This document shows positions 27,976 through 35,686 of a stretch of DNA of 64,000 bases, in pieces. Made by a program: the position numbers and the translations under genes. The notes beneath the pieces were generated by a model. The model was not told the origin of the DNA and made no database searches. It saw nothing but the letters and a program-made list of their open reading frames with translations. Location: the NCBI RefSeq assembly GCF_000425125.1, contig NZ_KE384310.1, positions 160,014 through 224,013 on the forward strand, read 5' to 3'. Numbering within the stretch: position 1 is the stretch's first letter; every line of letters begins with the position of its first letter. This DNA comes from Paenibacillus taiwanensis DSM 18679 (lineage in GTDB: Bacteria; Bacillota; Bacilli; Paenibacillales; Paenibacillaceae).

Positions 27976-28866
27976 CTATTTATTATTTTTTTCTTCAGAT
28001 CCGAATAAGTCGATAATAATCAAAGCTATTACTGATAATAATGTTTGAACCATAAATTCAAGAATACCCCATATAAAACCAATAACAACCATGCTGCCTA
28101 CACCGTTCCAAAACCCACCTTCATATTCATTCTGAGTTGGCCATAATGTTCCGCCAGCGAATGTAATGTAAACTGCATAAAGTGCATATATTCCAGATGC
28201 TATGCCCCATAAGTAGTTCATTATAACCAAAAATAGATATGTTATATTGCTAACTAATGTTGATCCTTGCCTTCTCTTAGACATTACGAATGTATTTTGG
28301 ACACGTTGAGATTTTACAAAATATGATATCCAAAGAAGAGATACAACTACGGATGCTATTAATCTAATAAATAAATCATCAACTGCATTTGATAATATAC
28401 CATTTAAATCTTTGTTTATTATGTAGGAAATCCAATATATAGCCCCTGCCATAATCGCTGAGAGCATAAAGAAAGATCTAGCGATATTAGGTAATTTATT
28501 GGACTGTTTAAAAGATAGGAAACAGATTACAACAATTATTGCAAGTAATATTCCTGATCCATATAAATTAACATTGTGATAAAGCTCCCATAAGTAATGA
28601 TAACCATTATAGTTGGGATCATTTAAGTTTTTGTAATCAATCGTACCCATAAAATCAATGAAGTTGTTGATTGAATTGAAATAACTATAAGCAGCTAGCA
28701 TCAAACTGAAATAAAATAGTAATAACCATCCACCTAGCCCTACTGGTTCATGAGATGACTTTTTACTTCTTATTAAATTTCCATCAGAATTTGAATTATT
28801 ATTTCGTAGTACTTCACGGAGCTCGTGTTCAGACATTTTCTCTATTTCTTCATCTGAGTATTTCAT
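27976..28866 (-). CDS. DUF2569-like multi-pass membrane protein (phage moron candidate)
   Basis: About 296 aa from ATG 28866. A polar N-terminus (EEIEKMSEHELREVLRNNN) precedes about six membrane segments. VGLGGWLLLFYFSL and the later WISYFVKSQRVQNTFV are the two hallmarks of DUF2569. It has its own terminator and a separate promoter region, and is not needed for the phage life cycle by any known logic, so it is likely expressed in the lysogen, possibly for superinfection exclusion or an envelope change. Function is not established. Confidence 0.7.
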   Translation of the reverse strand: MKYSDEEIEKMSEHELREVLRNNNSNSDGNLIRSKKSSHEPVGLGGWLLLFYFSLMLAAYSYFNSINNFIDFMGTIDYKNLNDPNYNGYHYLWELYHNVNLYGSGILLAIIVVICFLSFKQSNKLPNIARSFFMLSAIMAGAIYWISYIINKDLNGILSNAVDDLFIRLIASVVVSLLWISYFVKSQRVQNTFVMSKRRQGSTLVSNITYLFLVIMNYLWGIASGIYALYAVYITFAGGTLWPTQNEYEGGFWNGVGSMVVIGFIWGILEFMVQTLLSVIALIIIDLFGSEEKNNK

Positions 28867-29121
28867 TATTGTTTGATGACCTCCCATAATTAGCCTTTAA
28901 CCGCCTTATTATATCAAAAACCTACACATTATAGGGATATATTTCCGTTTGTTCCCGAACATAAAATGAGAATCAAATGAGATTTATAATATTTGGGGAT
29001 AGTCGTGTCGAATCAACTAACAGATGATGTTATATTTGGATACGGGGAGGCAAAACAGCGCTGTTTAAACGTCTAAGAGTTGTGAGTTGTCACAACTTTT
29101 TCCTAGGTCGAGAGTAGGAAT
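28867..29121. other. Intergenic region with a promoter and terminator-like hairpins
   Basis: A TATAAT on the minus strand (+ 28928-28933) and an upstream TGTTC-CC-GAACA palindrome (28950-28961) suit the DUF2569 gene. On the plus strand AGTTGTGA/TCACAACT followed by TTTTT (about 29076-29100) would end a short transcript from this gap, but no gene for it is convincing. Confidence 0.35.
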
Positions 29122-29346
29122 CTACTCTTCGTCCTCTCCGTCAATCCACTCATATAGATCGTCAATATTGCAGAGTAATGCAGCTGCAATAGTTTTGGCT
29201 GCAGATAAACTCATTAAGCCTCTATTACTGGCATAGTGAGATATCCTGTGCTTGTCTATACCAGTGACATCAGATAGCCATTGTTGGCTTCTTTTACGTG
29301 AATTTAGTAGCTGACGGAGGAGGCATCGACCTGGGCGATAGGTCAT
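29122..29346 (-). CDS. Small XRE-type HTH protein
   Basis: A 74-aa protein made up of one XRE helix-turn-helix (QWLSDVTGIDKHRISHYASN) and an acidic tail (EWIDGEDEE). GAGGAG lies 8 bases before the ATG. It is divergent from the SOS-box gene and shares its promoter region, so it may regulate that gene or be a second lysogeny regulator. Confidence 0.75.
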   Translation of the reverse strand: MTYRPGRCLLRQLLNSRKRSQQWLSDVTGIDKHRISHYASNRGLMSLSAAKTIAAALLCNIDDLYEWIDGEDEE

Positions 29347-29373
29347 GACTTATTCTCCTCATACAAAAATCCA

Positions 29374-29402
29374 TTGAAATCGAACGCATGTTCGTATAAA
29401 AT
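29374..29402 (+). promoter_or_regulatory. SOS (LexA/DinR) box over a phage promoter
   Basis: CGAAC-GCAT-GTTCG at 29381-29394 is a perfect match to the Gram-positive SOS box CGAACRNRYGTTCG. It lies between TTGAAA (29374-29379) and TAAAAT (29397-29402), which are 17 bases apart, so LexA binding would block this promoter. Confidence 0.75.
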
Positions 29403-29443
29403 GGTTGTACAACTACTAGAGCGGCGTTCCATAGGAGGATGTC

Positions 29444-29590
29444 ATGGCTGACCTTGAACCTACTTTTTTAGCATTTCTGCAGTTTGCAAGTAAACATGAA
29501 ATATCACAGTTAATTGTTGAGCTGCAGAATGCGGCACAATACGAAGATATACTAGAAGTATTATGCGAGAAGTTTGACAGCCAGAAATAG
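29444..29590 (+). CDS. 48-aa SOS-controlled phage protein, unknown function
   Basis: ATG 29444 has AGGAGG 6 bases upstream. The product (ADLEPTFLAFLQFASKHEIS ... VLCEKFDSQK) is acidic and helical with no known motif. It is the only gene between the SOS-box promoter and a strong terminator, and it faces the CI-like repressor gene. By position it may be an induction factor, for example a small antirepressor or a division inhibitor; neither is shown by sequence. Confidence 0.65.
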   Translation: MADLEPTFLAFLQFASKHEISQLIVELQNAAQYEDILEVLCEKFDSQK

Positions 29591-29602
29591 CACCTCAGAA
29601 TG

Positions 29603-29635
29603 ATAATCCCCACGGGCCCGGGGATTATTTTTTTT
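29603..29635 (+). terminator. Terminator of the SOS-controlled gene
   Basis: Stem ATAATCCCC/GGGGATTAT followed by seven T. It overlaps the stop codon of the convergent repressor gene. Confidence 0.85.
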
Positions 29636-29936
29636 GCATCCTCTCCATAAAATCAATTAAAAATTCTTTGTCCTTTTGATCCAGATTACGGAATTTCTCT
29701 AATCCTTTCTTATCAATATCGGATAAATTAGAAAATGCTTCTGCACCTAATAAATTATTTAAAGATACTTCATATAATTTAGATAACGTCTTTAATGTTT
29801 CAAAATCTGGTTCAGATACCCCGTTTTCATAACCGCTTAAAGTTTTATTGTGAATGCCAGTATGTTGTTTAACTTGAACCTGCGTCATATTTTTATTTAT
29901 CCTAGCCTGTTTCAGACGTTCTCCTAGATTATTCAT
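29625..29936 (-). CDS. CI-like phage repressor (XRE family, no protease domain)
   Basis: A 103-aa protein with an N-terminal HTH (KNMTQVQVKQHTGIHNKTLSGYENG) and a short helical C-terminal part (DQKDKEFLIDFMERM). It lacks a LexA/CI-type autoprotease domain, so induction must work another way, such as the antirepressor gene downstream. GAAGGAGGACAT precedes the ATG. It is divergent from cro across an operator region. Confidence 0.82.
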   Translation of the reverse strand: MNNLGERLKQARINKNMTQVQVKQHTGIHNKTLSGYENGVSEPDFETLKTLSKLYEVSLNNLLGAEAFSNLSDIDKKGLEKFRNLDQKDKEFLIDFMERMQKK

Positions 29937-29965
29937 TTTTTATGTCCTCCTTCAAAGAAGTAGTA

Positions 29966-30074
29966 TAACAAAATTCTCACTTACTCAGAATGAACTCTTA
30001 AAAACTTAGAAAAAATATCTTGACAGATTAGAAACTAAGAATTATATTAAGTACATAAGTCTTAGATATTAAGA
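29966..30074. promoter_or_regulatory. Lysogeny-lysis switch: divergent promoters and operators
   Basis: Rightward promoter TTGACA (30020-30025), 17 bases, TATATT (30043-30048). The spacer contains TTAGAAACTAAGAA (30028-30041) and a second site TCTTAGATATTAAGA lies at 30060-30074, just before the cro ribosome site. A leftward promoter for the repressor (TTCTGA, 17 bases, TATACT on the minus strand) starts near 29966. The CTTAGA/TCTAAG half-sites match the perfect palindrome at 30285-30301. Confidence 0.7.
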
Positions 30075-30086
30075 GGTGGTGACAAG

Positions 30087-30314
30087 ATGAAGATGAATGA
30101 AAATATCCGAGTCTACATAACCACGAGTGGTTTGAAATTCACTCGTGTAGCTGAGAAATCGGGATTTAACATGAAAAAGTTTTCTAGGTTTATGACTAAC
30201 AAACAACCTATGACAACGGATGAATATGAAAGAATTTGTAGAGAAGGACTTGGCGTAGACCCTACATTTTTTTATAAGAACAATTTCTTAGATTCTAAGA
30301 ATAAAAGTGCTTAA
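30087..30314 (+). CDS. Cro-like small HTH regulator
   Basis: A 75-aa protein with an HTH (FTRVAEKSGFNMKKFSRFMTN) in the position of cro, first gene of the rightward early operon. AAGAGGTGGTGAC precedes the ATG. Its last codons contain a perfect operator palindrome. Confidence 0.78.
   Translation: MKMNENIRVYITTSGLKFTRVAEKSGFNMKKFSRFMTNKQPMTTDEYERICREGLGVDPTFFYKNNFLDSKNKSA
30285..30301. promoter_or_regulatory. 17-bp palindromic operator inside the end of cro
   Basis: TTCTTAGA-T-TCTAAGAA, perfect on both arms and built from the same half-sites as the two operators upstream of cro. Confidence 0.6.
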
Positions 30315-30326
30315 GGAGGTTTAATG

Positions 30327-31067
30327 ATGAATCAACTTCAAGTATTCAACTTTTCTAGTCATGCTGTTCGCGTTGTTATTCAAGATGGACAACCTTGGTG
30401 GATTGCCAAAGATGTTTGTGATGTTTTAGAGCTTTCAAATCCTAGCATGTCAATGAAGGCGCTCGATGAAGATGAACGGGCTAAGTTCAACTTAGGTCGT
30501 CAGGGAGAAACAAATATTGTTAATGAACCTGGTCTGTACTCCCTTATCCTGAGTAGTCGAAAGCCAGAAGCAAAGCAATTCAAACGCTGGGTAACTCACG
30601 AAGTACTACCAAACATCCGCAAACATGGAATGTATGCAACAGACGACTTACTAAACAATCCTGATTTACTCATAGCAGCAGGTCAGAAAATTAAAGAAGA
30701 ACAGGAAGCGCGCAAGCGACTTGAACTTCAGATTGAATTGGACAAGCCATTAGTAAACTTTGCAAAAGCACTTGAGACAAGTAAAGATTCAATCCTTGTA
30801 CGGGAGTTGGCGAAGATAATCAGCCAGAATGGATACCAAATTGGCGGAAACACCCTACTGAAAAGATTACGTGAAGATGGATATTTGATTAAACAAGGAT
30901 CAGATTGGAATCAGCCAACACAAAGATCAATGAAACAAGGATTGTTCGAAGTGAAGAAAACAATGGTTTTTCACAATTCAGGTAACAGTCATGTAAATAG
31001 TACACCTTTAGTCACAGTAAAAGGGCAGAAATACTTCCTAAAAAAATACTTAGAAGGCGCAGCTTAA
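30327..31067 (+). CDS. Bro-N/KilA-C phage antirepressor
   Basis: About 246 aa. The N-terminal Bro-N domain (VRVVIQDGQPWWIAKDVCDVL...ALDEDERAK, RWVTHEVLPNIRKHGMY) is followed by a linker with helices and a C-terminal ANT/KilA-C-like domain (FAKALETSKDSILVRELAKI...LLKRLREDGYL). Such proteins counter phage repressors or bind DNA. ATG 30327 is 7 bases past AAGGAGG. Confidence 0.88.
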   Translation: MNQLQVFNFSSHAVRVVIQDGQPWWIAKDVCDVLELSNPSMSMKALDEDERAKFNLGRQGETNIVNEPGLYSLILSSRKPEAKQFKRWVTHEVLPNIRKHGMYATDDLLNNPDLLIAAGQKIKEEQEARKRLELQIELDKPLVNFAKALETSKDSILVRELAKIISQNGYQIGGNTLLKRLREDGYLIKQGSDWNQPTQRSMKQGLFEVKKTMVFHNSGNSHVNSTPLVTVKGQKYFLKKYLEGAA

Positions 31068-31164
31068 CATATTCGACTCTTCATTATAAACCACCTGTTG
31101 ATACAGTGTGGATAAATAATTAACACTTCGCCAGAGCTAGCATACAAATTGGAGGTGGTCATAA

Positions 31165-31332
31165 GTGGAAGGTTCTATCGTCAAGACCATGAAGGTAGGT
31201 AAGTCTGTGGTACATATTTGCAGTGATTACTTCGCACAGACAGCAGAGGAAGCAAACAAGGTACTTGAGGATATGCATGAAGCAGGATGGGCCATTATCG
31301 ATAAAAAATCAGAGTTGGAGGAGGCTGTATAG
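31165..31332 (+). CDS. 55-aa phage protein, unknown function
   Basis: GTG 31165 follows GGAGGTGGTC by 4 bases. The product has a small beta strand region (VGKSVVHICSDYFAQTAEEA) then a helix, and resembles early phage accessory proteins. It is followed after 8 bases by the next small gene. Confidence 0.6.
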   Translation: MEGSIVKTMKVGKSVVHICSDYFAQTAEEANKVLEDMHEAGWAIIDKKSELEEAV

Positions 31333-31340
31333 CCCTTCCT

Positions 31341-31517
31341 ATGGAGGACAAGCCGTTGAAGATGGCGATCAACGCAATTATCAAGTTTTTAAAGATATAC
31401 GATTCAGCTAGCGACAAAATGCAGTATGTGCTAGCAAAGGAATTTGTGGATCGGTTACTACAGATTGTGCTTGAGCAGATGATAGCAGTACAAAAACGGA
31501 TCGACAGGGAGGAATAA
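31341..31517 (+). CDS. 58-aa phage protein, unknown function
   Basis: A largely helical product (KMAINAIIKFLKIYDSASDK ... AVQKRIDREE). It starts 8 bases after the previous stop; the upstream gene's GGAGGAGGCTG gives a ribosome site at ~15 bases. Confidence 0.55.
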   Translation: MEDKPLKMAINAIIKFLKIYDSASDKMQYVLAKEFVDRLLQIVLEQMIAVQKRIDREE

Positions 31518-31519
31518 CG

Positions 31520-31702
31520 ATGGGAGCTTACAGACTTGAAATTGAAAATCCAATGGTTATGGCAGACAGAGGACGTATTTATCACATGCCGACTACAACA
31601 ACAAAGCGTATATGCGATTGCGGATGCTTCGCAAAGTTTCGGATTAACGGGCAATTACGTTGCTGGACATGCGCTCAGGACGAGGGGGTAGAACTACTAT
31701 GA
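31520..31702 (+). CDS. 60-aa zinc-binding phage protein
   Basis: Four cysteines in CDCGC...CWTC suggest a zinc ribbon (residues 32-51). GGGAGGAATAACG precedes the ATG. The TGA stop overlaps the next start. Confidence 0.65.
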   Translation: MGAYRLEIENPMVMADRGRIYHMPTTTTKRICDCGCFAKFRINGQLRCWTCAQDEGVELL

Positions 31703-31923
31703 AATCAGCTATAGACAAGCTTCTGCAGCTTCAAGCGAATGTATCACAGCAATCGGCGCCTTCGATGTTAGTGGATGTGGCGAACTTCATCCAACATGAC
31801 TTGAATCCAATCTTGGAAACAATGCAAGATGTTCAGAATTTTATTGCAGAATTGGAGCGAGAGAATATTGAGTTACGTCGTGAGTTACTTGCTAAACAAT
31901 TGGAGGGGCGCATGACGGCATGA
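31699..31923 (+). CDS. 74-aa helical phage protein, unknown function
   Basis: The ATG overlaps the previous stop (ATGA). The C-terminal half is a coiled coil (ELERENIELRRELLAKQLE). The upstream GAGGGGG gives the ribosome site. Confidence 0.6.
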   Translation: MKSAIDKLLQLQANVSQQSAPSMLVDVANFIQHDLNPILETMQDVQNFIAELERENIELRRELLAKQLEGRMTA

Positions 31924-32078
31924 CGATACCGGAAGGATCAAGGCTGTATGTGGAATTGGCACGATTGAATAGAAAAAATCCGCCAATGTTTAAACAGTGC
32001 GCAATCAATCGAAGAAGGCTCTTGAAAAGAGAAATGGCCGCGTTTCAGGCGCGACCAAGTCAAGGGCTTAATAATTGA
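31920..32078 (+). CDS. 52-aa basic phage protein, unknown function
   Basis: The ATG overlaps the previous stop (ATGA) and GGAGGGGCGC lies upstream. The product is Arg/Lys-rich (NRRRLLKREMAAFQARP), so nucleic-acid binding is possible. Confidence 0.55.
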   Translation: MTIPEGSRLYVELARLNRKNPPMFKQCAINRRRLLKREMAAFQARPSQGLNN

Positions 32079-32109
32079 GATAGGCCAATTATAACATGGA
32101 GGGACGGAT

Positions 32110-32349
32110 ATGGAAAGTATTATCAGATATGTTCCGAAGCATATTGACGGATATTTTCTTACGCTGCGGTGTGAGCCGACAGACAGCTTAAAAGCTGCAG
32201 CAAACTTTTCACACGAAGAGGACTTAGACGGGTTTATGAAAGGTATGTACGGCCCAGTAGACCCACTGAACTACACGTATGAGCGTATGGTTATCACTTT
32301 TGAACTGGAGGCGAAGCAGCGTGGTACAAATACGGAAGGCGCAGCGTAA
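32110..32349 (+). CDS. 79-aa phage protein, unknown function
   Basis: ATG 32110 with GGAGGGACG upstream. It has no recognised motif. It overlaps the start of the Sak4-like ATPase gene by 29 bases. Confidence 0.6.
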   Translation: MESIIRYVPKHIDGYFLTLRCEPTDSLKAAANFSHEEDLDGFMKGMYGPVDPLNYTYERMVITFELEAKQRGTNTEGAA

Positions 32350-33238
32350 GGTCACGAAGGCGAGAGTCGGGATATCTGGTCCAAGTGGATCAGGAAAGAC
32401 GTTGTCGGCACTGTTAATGGCGTATGGGATGACTGGAGACTGGGATAAGGTTGGGCTAATTGACACTGAGAACAAGAGTGCTGACCTGTACGCTGAGACG
32501 GTTAAGGCAGGCGTACATATTCCGGAGTTTCCGAAGATTGATATCGAGCCACCTTACACGACTGAGAAGTACATTGAGGCGTTGAAGGCGTTTGAGGATT
32601 ATGGCGTTGAGGCTATCATAGTTGATTCGCTTTCCCACGCATGGGCTGGTGAAGGCGGAATCCTGGAGCAAAAAGACCAAGTTGCAAAGGCCAAGGGTGG
32701 AAACAGTTATACGGCATGGGGTGAGATGACACCGAAGCAAAACAAGTTTGTTGAAGCTATCTTAAAGTCTAAGTGTCATATCTACGCCACAATGAGAAGC
32801 AAGACAGAGTACATCCTTGAACAAAATGACAGAGGCAAACAAGTACCGCGCAAGGTAGGTATGGCTCCAGTCCAACGTGACGGACTAGAGTATGAATTTA
32901 CTCTTGTGTTCGACTTGACCGCAGACCACATGGCTACTGTCTCCAAGGACCGCACAGGACTGTTTGATGGACAATACTTCATTCCTACAGTTGATACAGG
33001 TAAACAGCTTCTGGAGTGGCTGGAGTCAGGAGAAAAGCTAATCAGCAAGGACATGCTGGTTAAAATCAGCACGAAGTGGATTGAGCTTGGACAAAACCCT
33101 GAGCATATTGATGCACAAACAAAGAAACTTTATGGATCTGAGCTTGGAGCGATTACAGAGAAGCAGGCTGAGGCATTCCTGCAGACATTAATAGATGCAA
33201 TGAAGGCTAAACAAGAAACAGAGCAGAAGGGAGCATAA
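32321..33238 (+). CDS. RecA-like ATPase (Sak4-type phage recombinase candidate)
   Basis: About 305 aa from GTG 32321, which follows GGAGG by 9 bases; the frame upstream is shadow. Walker A GPSGSGKT is at residues 20-27, Walker B-like AIIVDSLSHAW about residues 96-106. The short RecA-like fold (AAA_24 group) placed directly before ssb is the layout of Sak4 single-strand annealing/recombination proteins. Start and role are inferences from context. Confidence 0.75.
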   Translation: MVQIRKAQRKVTKARVGISGPSGSGKTLSALLMAYGMTGDWDKVGLIDTENKSADLYAETVKAGVHIPEFPKIDIEPPYTTEKYIEALKAFEDYGVEAIIVDSLSHAWAGEGGILEQKDQVAKAKGGNSYTAWGEMTPKQNKFVEAILKSKCHIYATMRSKTEYILEQNDRGKQVPRKVGMAPVQRDGLEYEFTLVFDLTADHMATVSKDRTGLFDGQYFIPTVDTGKQLLEWLESGEKLISKDMLVKISTKWIELGQNPEHIDAQTKKLYGSELGAITEKQAEAFLQTLIDAMKAKQETEQKGA

Positions 33239-33240
33239 CT

Positions 33241-33654
33241 ATGCTAAATCGAGTTATTCTGATCGGGAGACCTACAAAGGACCCTGAATTACGCTACACA
33301 CCTGCAGGTATTGCGGTAACGCAATTTACAATTGCAGTTGATAGGCCATTTTCCGGTCAGGACGGCAAACGTGAAACCGACTTCATCCCTGTCGTCACAT
33401 GGCGGCAGCTTGCAGAGACAGTAGCAAACTACCTGCGTAAAGGGCGATTGTGCGCCGTGGAAGGCCGCATACAGGTGCGGAACTATGAAGGTGGCGATGG
33501 ACGCAAGGTGTTTGTCACAGAGGTAATAGCAGACAACGTGCGGTTTCTGGAATCCAACCGCGAGTCACAGCAACCAACAGGAGCGCAACGTACAGCTGAT
33601 CCGTTTCAAGGTGAGGGGCAACTTGATATATCAGACGACGACTTACCATTCTAG
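33241..33654 (+). CDS. ssb: Single-stranded DNA-binding protein
   Basis: A 137-aa OB-fold SSB: start MLNRVILIGRPTKDPELRY, WRQLAETVANYLRKGRL and the acidic interaction tip DDDLPF at the C-terminus. It begins 2 bases after the ATPase stop. It coats phage single-stranded DNA in replication and recombination. Confidence 0.93.
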   Translation: MLNRVILIGRPTKDPELRYTPAGIAVTQFTIAVDRPFSGQDGKRETDFIPVVTWRQLAETVANYLRKGRLCAVEGRIQVRNYEGGDGRKVFVTEVIADNVRFLESNRESQQPTGAQRTADPFQGEGQLDISDDDLPF

Positions 33655-33663
33655 GAGGCGCTT

Positions 33664-33972
33664 ATGCAACCAGTACGAGCATATCCAAAGTCACAGCAGC
33701 TACAGCGCAAGCGTATCAAACCTACACAGAGGCAAATGGGCAACATCAGCGATAAGGTGGACAAGCAACTTAAAGCACGTTCAGGCAGCGTCTGTGAGCG
33801 TTGTAGCGCCGCTAGAGCAGTCCAGAGGGCGCACATTACTGGACGGAAGCAACTTAAACACAGGACAACTGTAGATGATCTCCTGCACCTTTGTACGGAG
33901 TGTCATAAATGGTTAGACGAAACACCAGAAGGGATACGCTATAAGCGTCAACTACGAGAGGAGGCAATTTGA
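33664..33972 (+). CDS. HNH-fold nuclease-like protein
   Basis: A 102-aa protein with CERC, RAHI, HLCTECHKWLD: the beta-beta-alpha-metal core with two CxxC zinc pairs. Since the second His region is intact it may be active. It overlaps neither neighbour and follows ssb by 9 bases, with TAGGAGGCG upstream. Confidence 0.7.
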   Translation: MQPVRAYPKSQQLQRKRIKPTQRQMGNISDKVDKQLKARSGSVCERCSAARAVQRAHITGRKQLKHRTTVDDLLHLCTECHKWLDETPEGIRYKRQLREEAI

Positions 33973-33994
33973 CCTCAACGAGAGGAAGTGCCTT

Positions 33995-35035
33995 ATGGAA
34001 GGATGGATTAAACTGCATCGTGCACTACATAAACATTGGATTTACCAGGATGCAGAATACTTAAAGGTTTGGATTGAAATGTTGTTTAGAGCAAAGTTTT
34101 CTAGCGATTCAAAGGTTGAGTTATTTGATGGGCAATTGGTTGAGTTGGGTTATGGTGAATTCATTTATGGTCGAAAGAAGTGGAGTACACGCTTAGGAAT
34201 TAGTGAGCGCAGATTAAGGACACTCGTTGATAAATTATTAAACGAGGAGATGCTGAAACTCGTTCGCAGCTCAAATAAATTTAGTATCTACTATATATGT
34301 AACTATGAAAAATATGCGAAGCCACCAAAAGATGACGGTTCAGAGTTTGTCAAAGGTTCGAATGAAGTCGGTCAAGATACGGCCAAAAGTGCGCTGAAAA
34401 CTGACCAGCAAGACGACCATCAAAGTGACCAGCAAAAACCATTGCTACCACTAGGAGATACAGCAATAGGCGACCAGCAAAATGTCCATCAGAATGACCA
34501 GCAAGCGACCAGCAAGCGACCAGCAAGCGACCACAAAGAAGAATGTAAAGAATTAAAAGAACTTAAAGAACGTAAAGAATTTGAAGAATTATTAAATACC
34601 CCTCTCTCTAATAGCGAGGATTACACAAAAATTTATGACCTTTTAGAAAGGAACTTTCATCAACCTAATTCATTCCAGTGTGAAGATATTAATGGATATC
34701 TTAATCAAGGTGCGGAGTATGGACTTTTTGAAGAAACAGTGAAAACCGTAAAAATTAGAAACGAAAATATAGGTGAAGTGTTTAGAATTTTGAAGAACTG
34801 CAGCTATAGAGGAATTAAGACAAAGGCTCAGTTCGTCAAGGATCAGATTCAATTCCAGCAACAACTAAACAAACGTAATAATCGCAATCAACAGTATAAC
34901 AAACCATCAAAACCTATTATTCCAATAGTAAAAGAGGATATAAAAGACCACGGCATGTCACAAGAACAAATAGAGCACTACCGTGCGAAGGCTAAACAAT
35001 TTGACGAAGAACGGCAGCTTAGAAGACCAGGCTAG
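33995..35035 (+). CDS. DnaD-like replication initiator
   Basis: A 346-aa protein. The N-terminal winged helix (KLHRALHKHWIYQDAEYLKVW...LGISERRLRTLVDKLL) and a C-terminal DnaD/DnaB-like helical domain (YDLLERNFHQPNSF...VRNENIGEVF) are joined by a low-complexity Gln/Asp linker of ~70 residues. The linker is encoded by iterons (34403-34537), so the origin probably lies in the gene, as in lambda O. No helicase loader or helicase gene is seen, so host DnaC/DnaB-type proteins would be recruited. Confidence 0.8.
   Translation: MEGWIKLHRALHKHWIYQDAEYLKVWIEMLFRAKFSSDSKVELFDGQLVELGYGEFIYGRKKWSTRLGISERRLRTLVDKLLNEEMLKLVRSSNKFSIYYICNYEKYAKPPKDDGSEFVKGSNEVGQDTAKSALKTDQQDDHQSDQQKPLLPLGDTAIGDQQNVHQNDQQATSKRPASDHKEECKELKELKERKEFEELLNTPLSNSEDYTKIYDLLERNFHQPNSFQCEDINGYLNQGAEYGLFEETVKTVKIRNENIGEVFRILKNCSYRGIKTKAQFVKDQIQFQQQLNKRNNRNQQYNKPSKPIIPIVKEDIKDHGMSQEQIEHYRAKAKQFDEERQLRRPG
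34403..34537 (+). repeat. Iteron array, probable phage replication origin
   Basis: Nine copies (some with 1-3 changes) of GACCAGCAA: starts at 34403, 34415, 34427, 34472, 34484, 34496, 34507, 34518 and 34529. Spacing is 11-12 bp, one helical turn, apart from one 45-base gap. The next bases are AT-rich (AAAGAATTAAAG and following), which suits strand opening. Confidence 0.65.
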
Positions 35036-35113
35036 ATATCTACCCCTAAGGGAGAGGTAGATAAGCAGAAACAATTTGAGGGCTACAGCCAAGGGAGAAT
35101 AGGAGGTAATTAC

Positions 35114-35647
35114 ATGAGAAATGAATACAAAATCGTAAGTGATACAGCAGTGATCTACCTTAATCATAGAGGGAAACAATTAGAAACGATTATTGACTTG
35201 TCTGATTTCGAGAAGGCCAATTCTGTTACAACAAGCTGGGGAGCTCGTTATGATCCTGACATCAACAATTATTATGTACAAACCACCTTGAAAGAGAACG
35301 GAAAAAACGTCTTGATTCAATTACATCGATTCCTATGCGACGCTCCCAAAGGAATGGTAGTTGATCATATTAATAGAGACTCGTTAGATAATCGGAGAAG
35401 CAGAAATTTGCGAGTAGTAACGGACGCGCAAAATAAGCAAAACACAAGGAGACGGAAAAACGGTTCTTCTAAATATAGAGGAGTTTCCAAGAACAAAGAA
35501 ACTGGAAAATGGATAGCCAGAATTAAAGTGAATGGGAAAATGATCTATCTCGGAACCTATGGAACGGAGATTGAAGCAGCCAAAGTAGCCAGGGAAGCGA
35601 GATTAAAGTATTTTACTCACTCAGTAGAAGACGAAATCATTATTTGA
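35114..35647 (+). CDS. HNH homing endonuclease with AP2 domain
   Basis: A 177-aa protein. An HNH_3-type core (LHRFLCDAPKGMVVDHINRDSLDNRRSRNLRVVT) is followed by an AP2/ERF DNA-binding domain (SKYRGVSKNKETGKWIARIKV, LGTYGTEIEAAK). This is the usual free-standing homing endonuclease of phages, a selfish element. AGGAGG precedes the ATG. It sits between the initiator and the next gene without disturbing them. Confidence 0.88.
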   Translation: MRNEYKIVSDTAVIYLNHRGKQLETIIDLSDFEKANSVTTSWGARYDPDINNYYVQTTLKENGKNVLIQLHRFLCDAPKGMVVDHINRDSLDNRRSRNLRVVTDAQNKQNTRRRKNGSSKYRGVSKNKETGKWIARIKVNGKMIYLGTYGTEIEAAKVAREARLKYFTHSVEDEIII

Positions 35648-35686
35648 CAACGAGGAGAGATAACACATGTTGGGGAGGAGTAGCAT

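Noticed and set aside
34403..34537. CRISPR array
   Set aside because: Nine-base repeats at 11-12-bp spacing in a coding frame lack real spacers.
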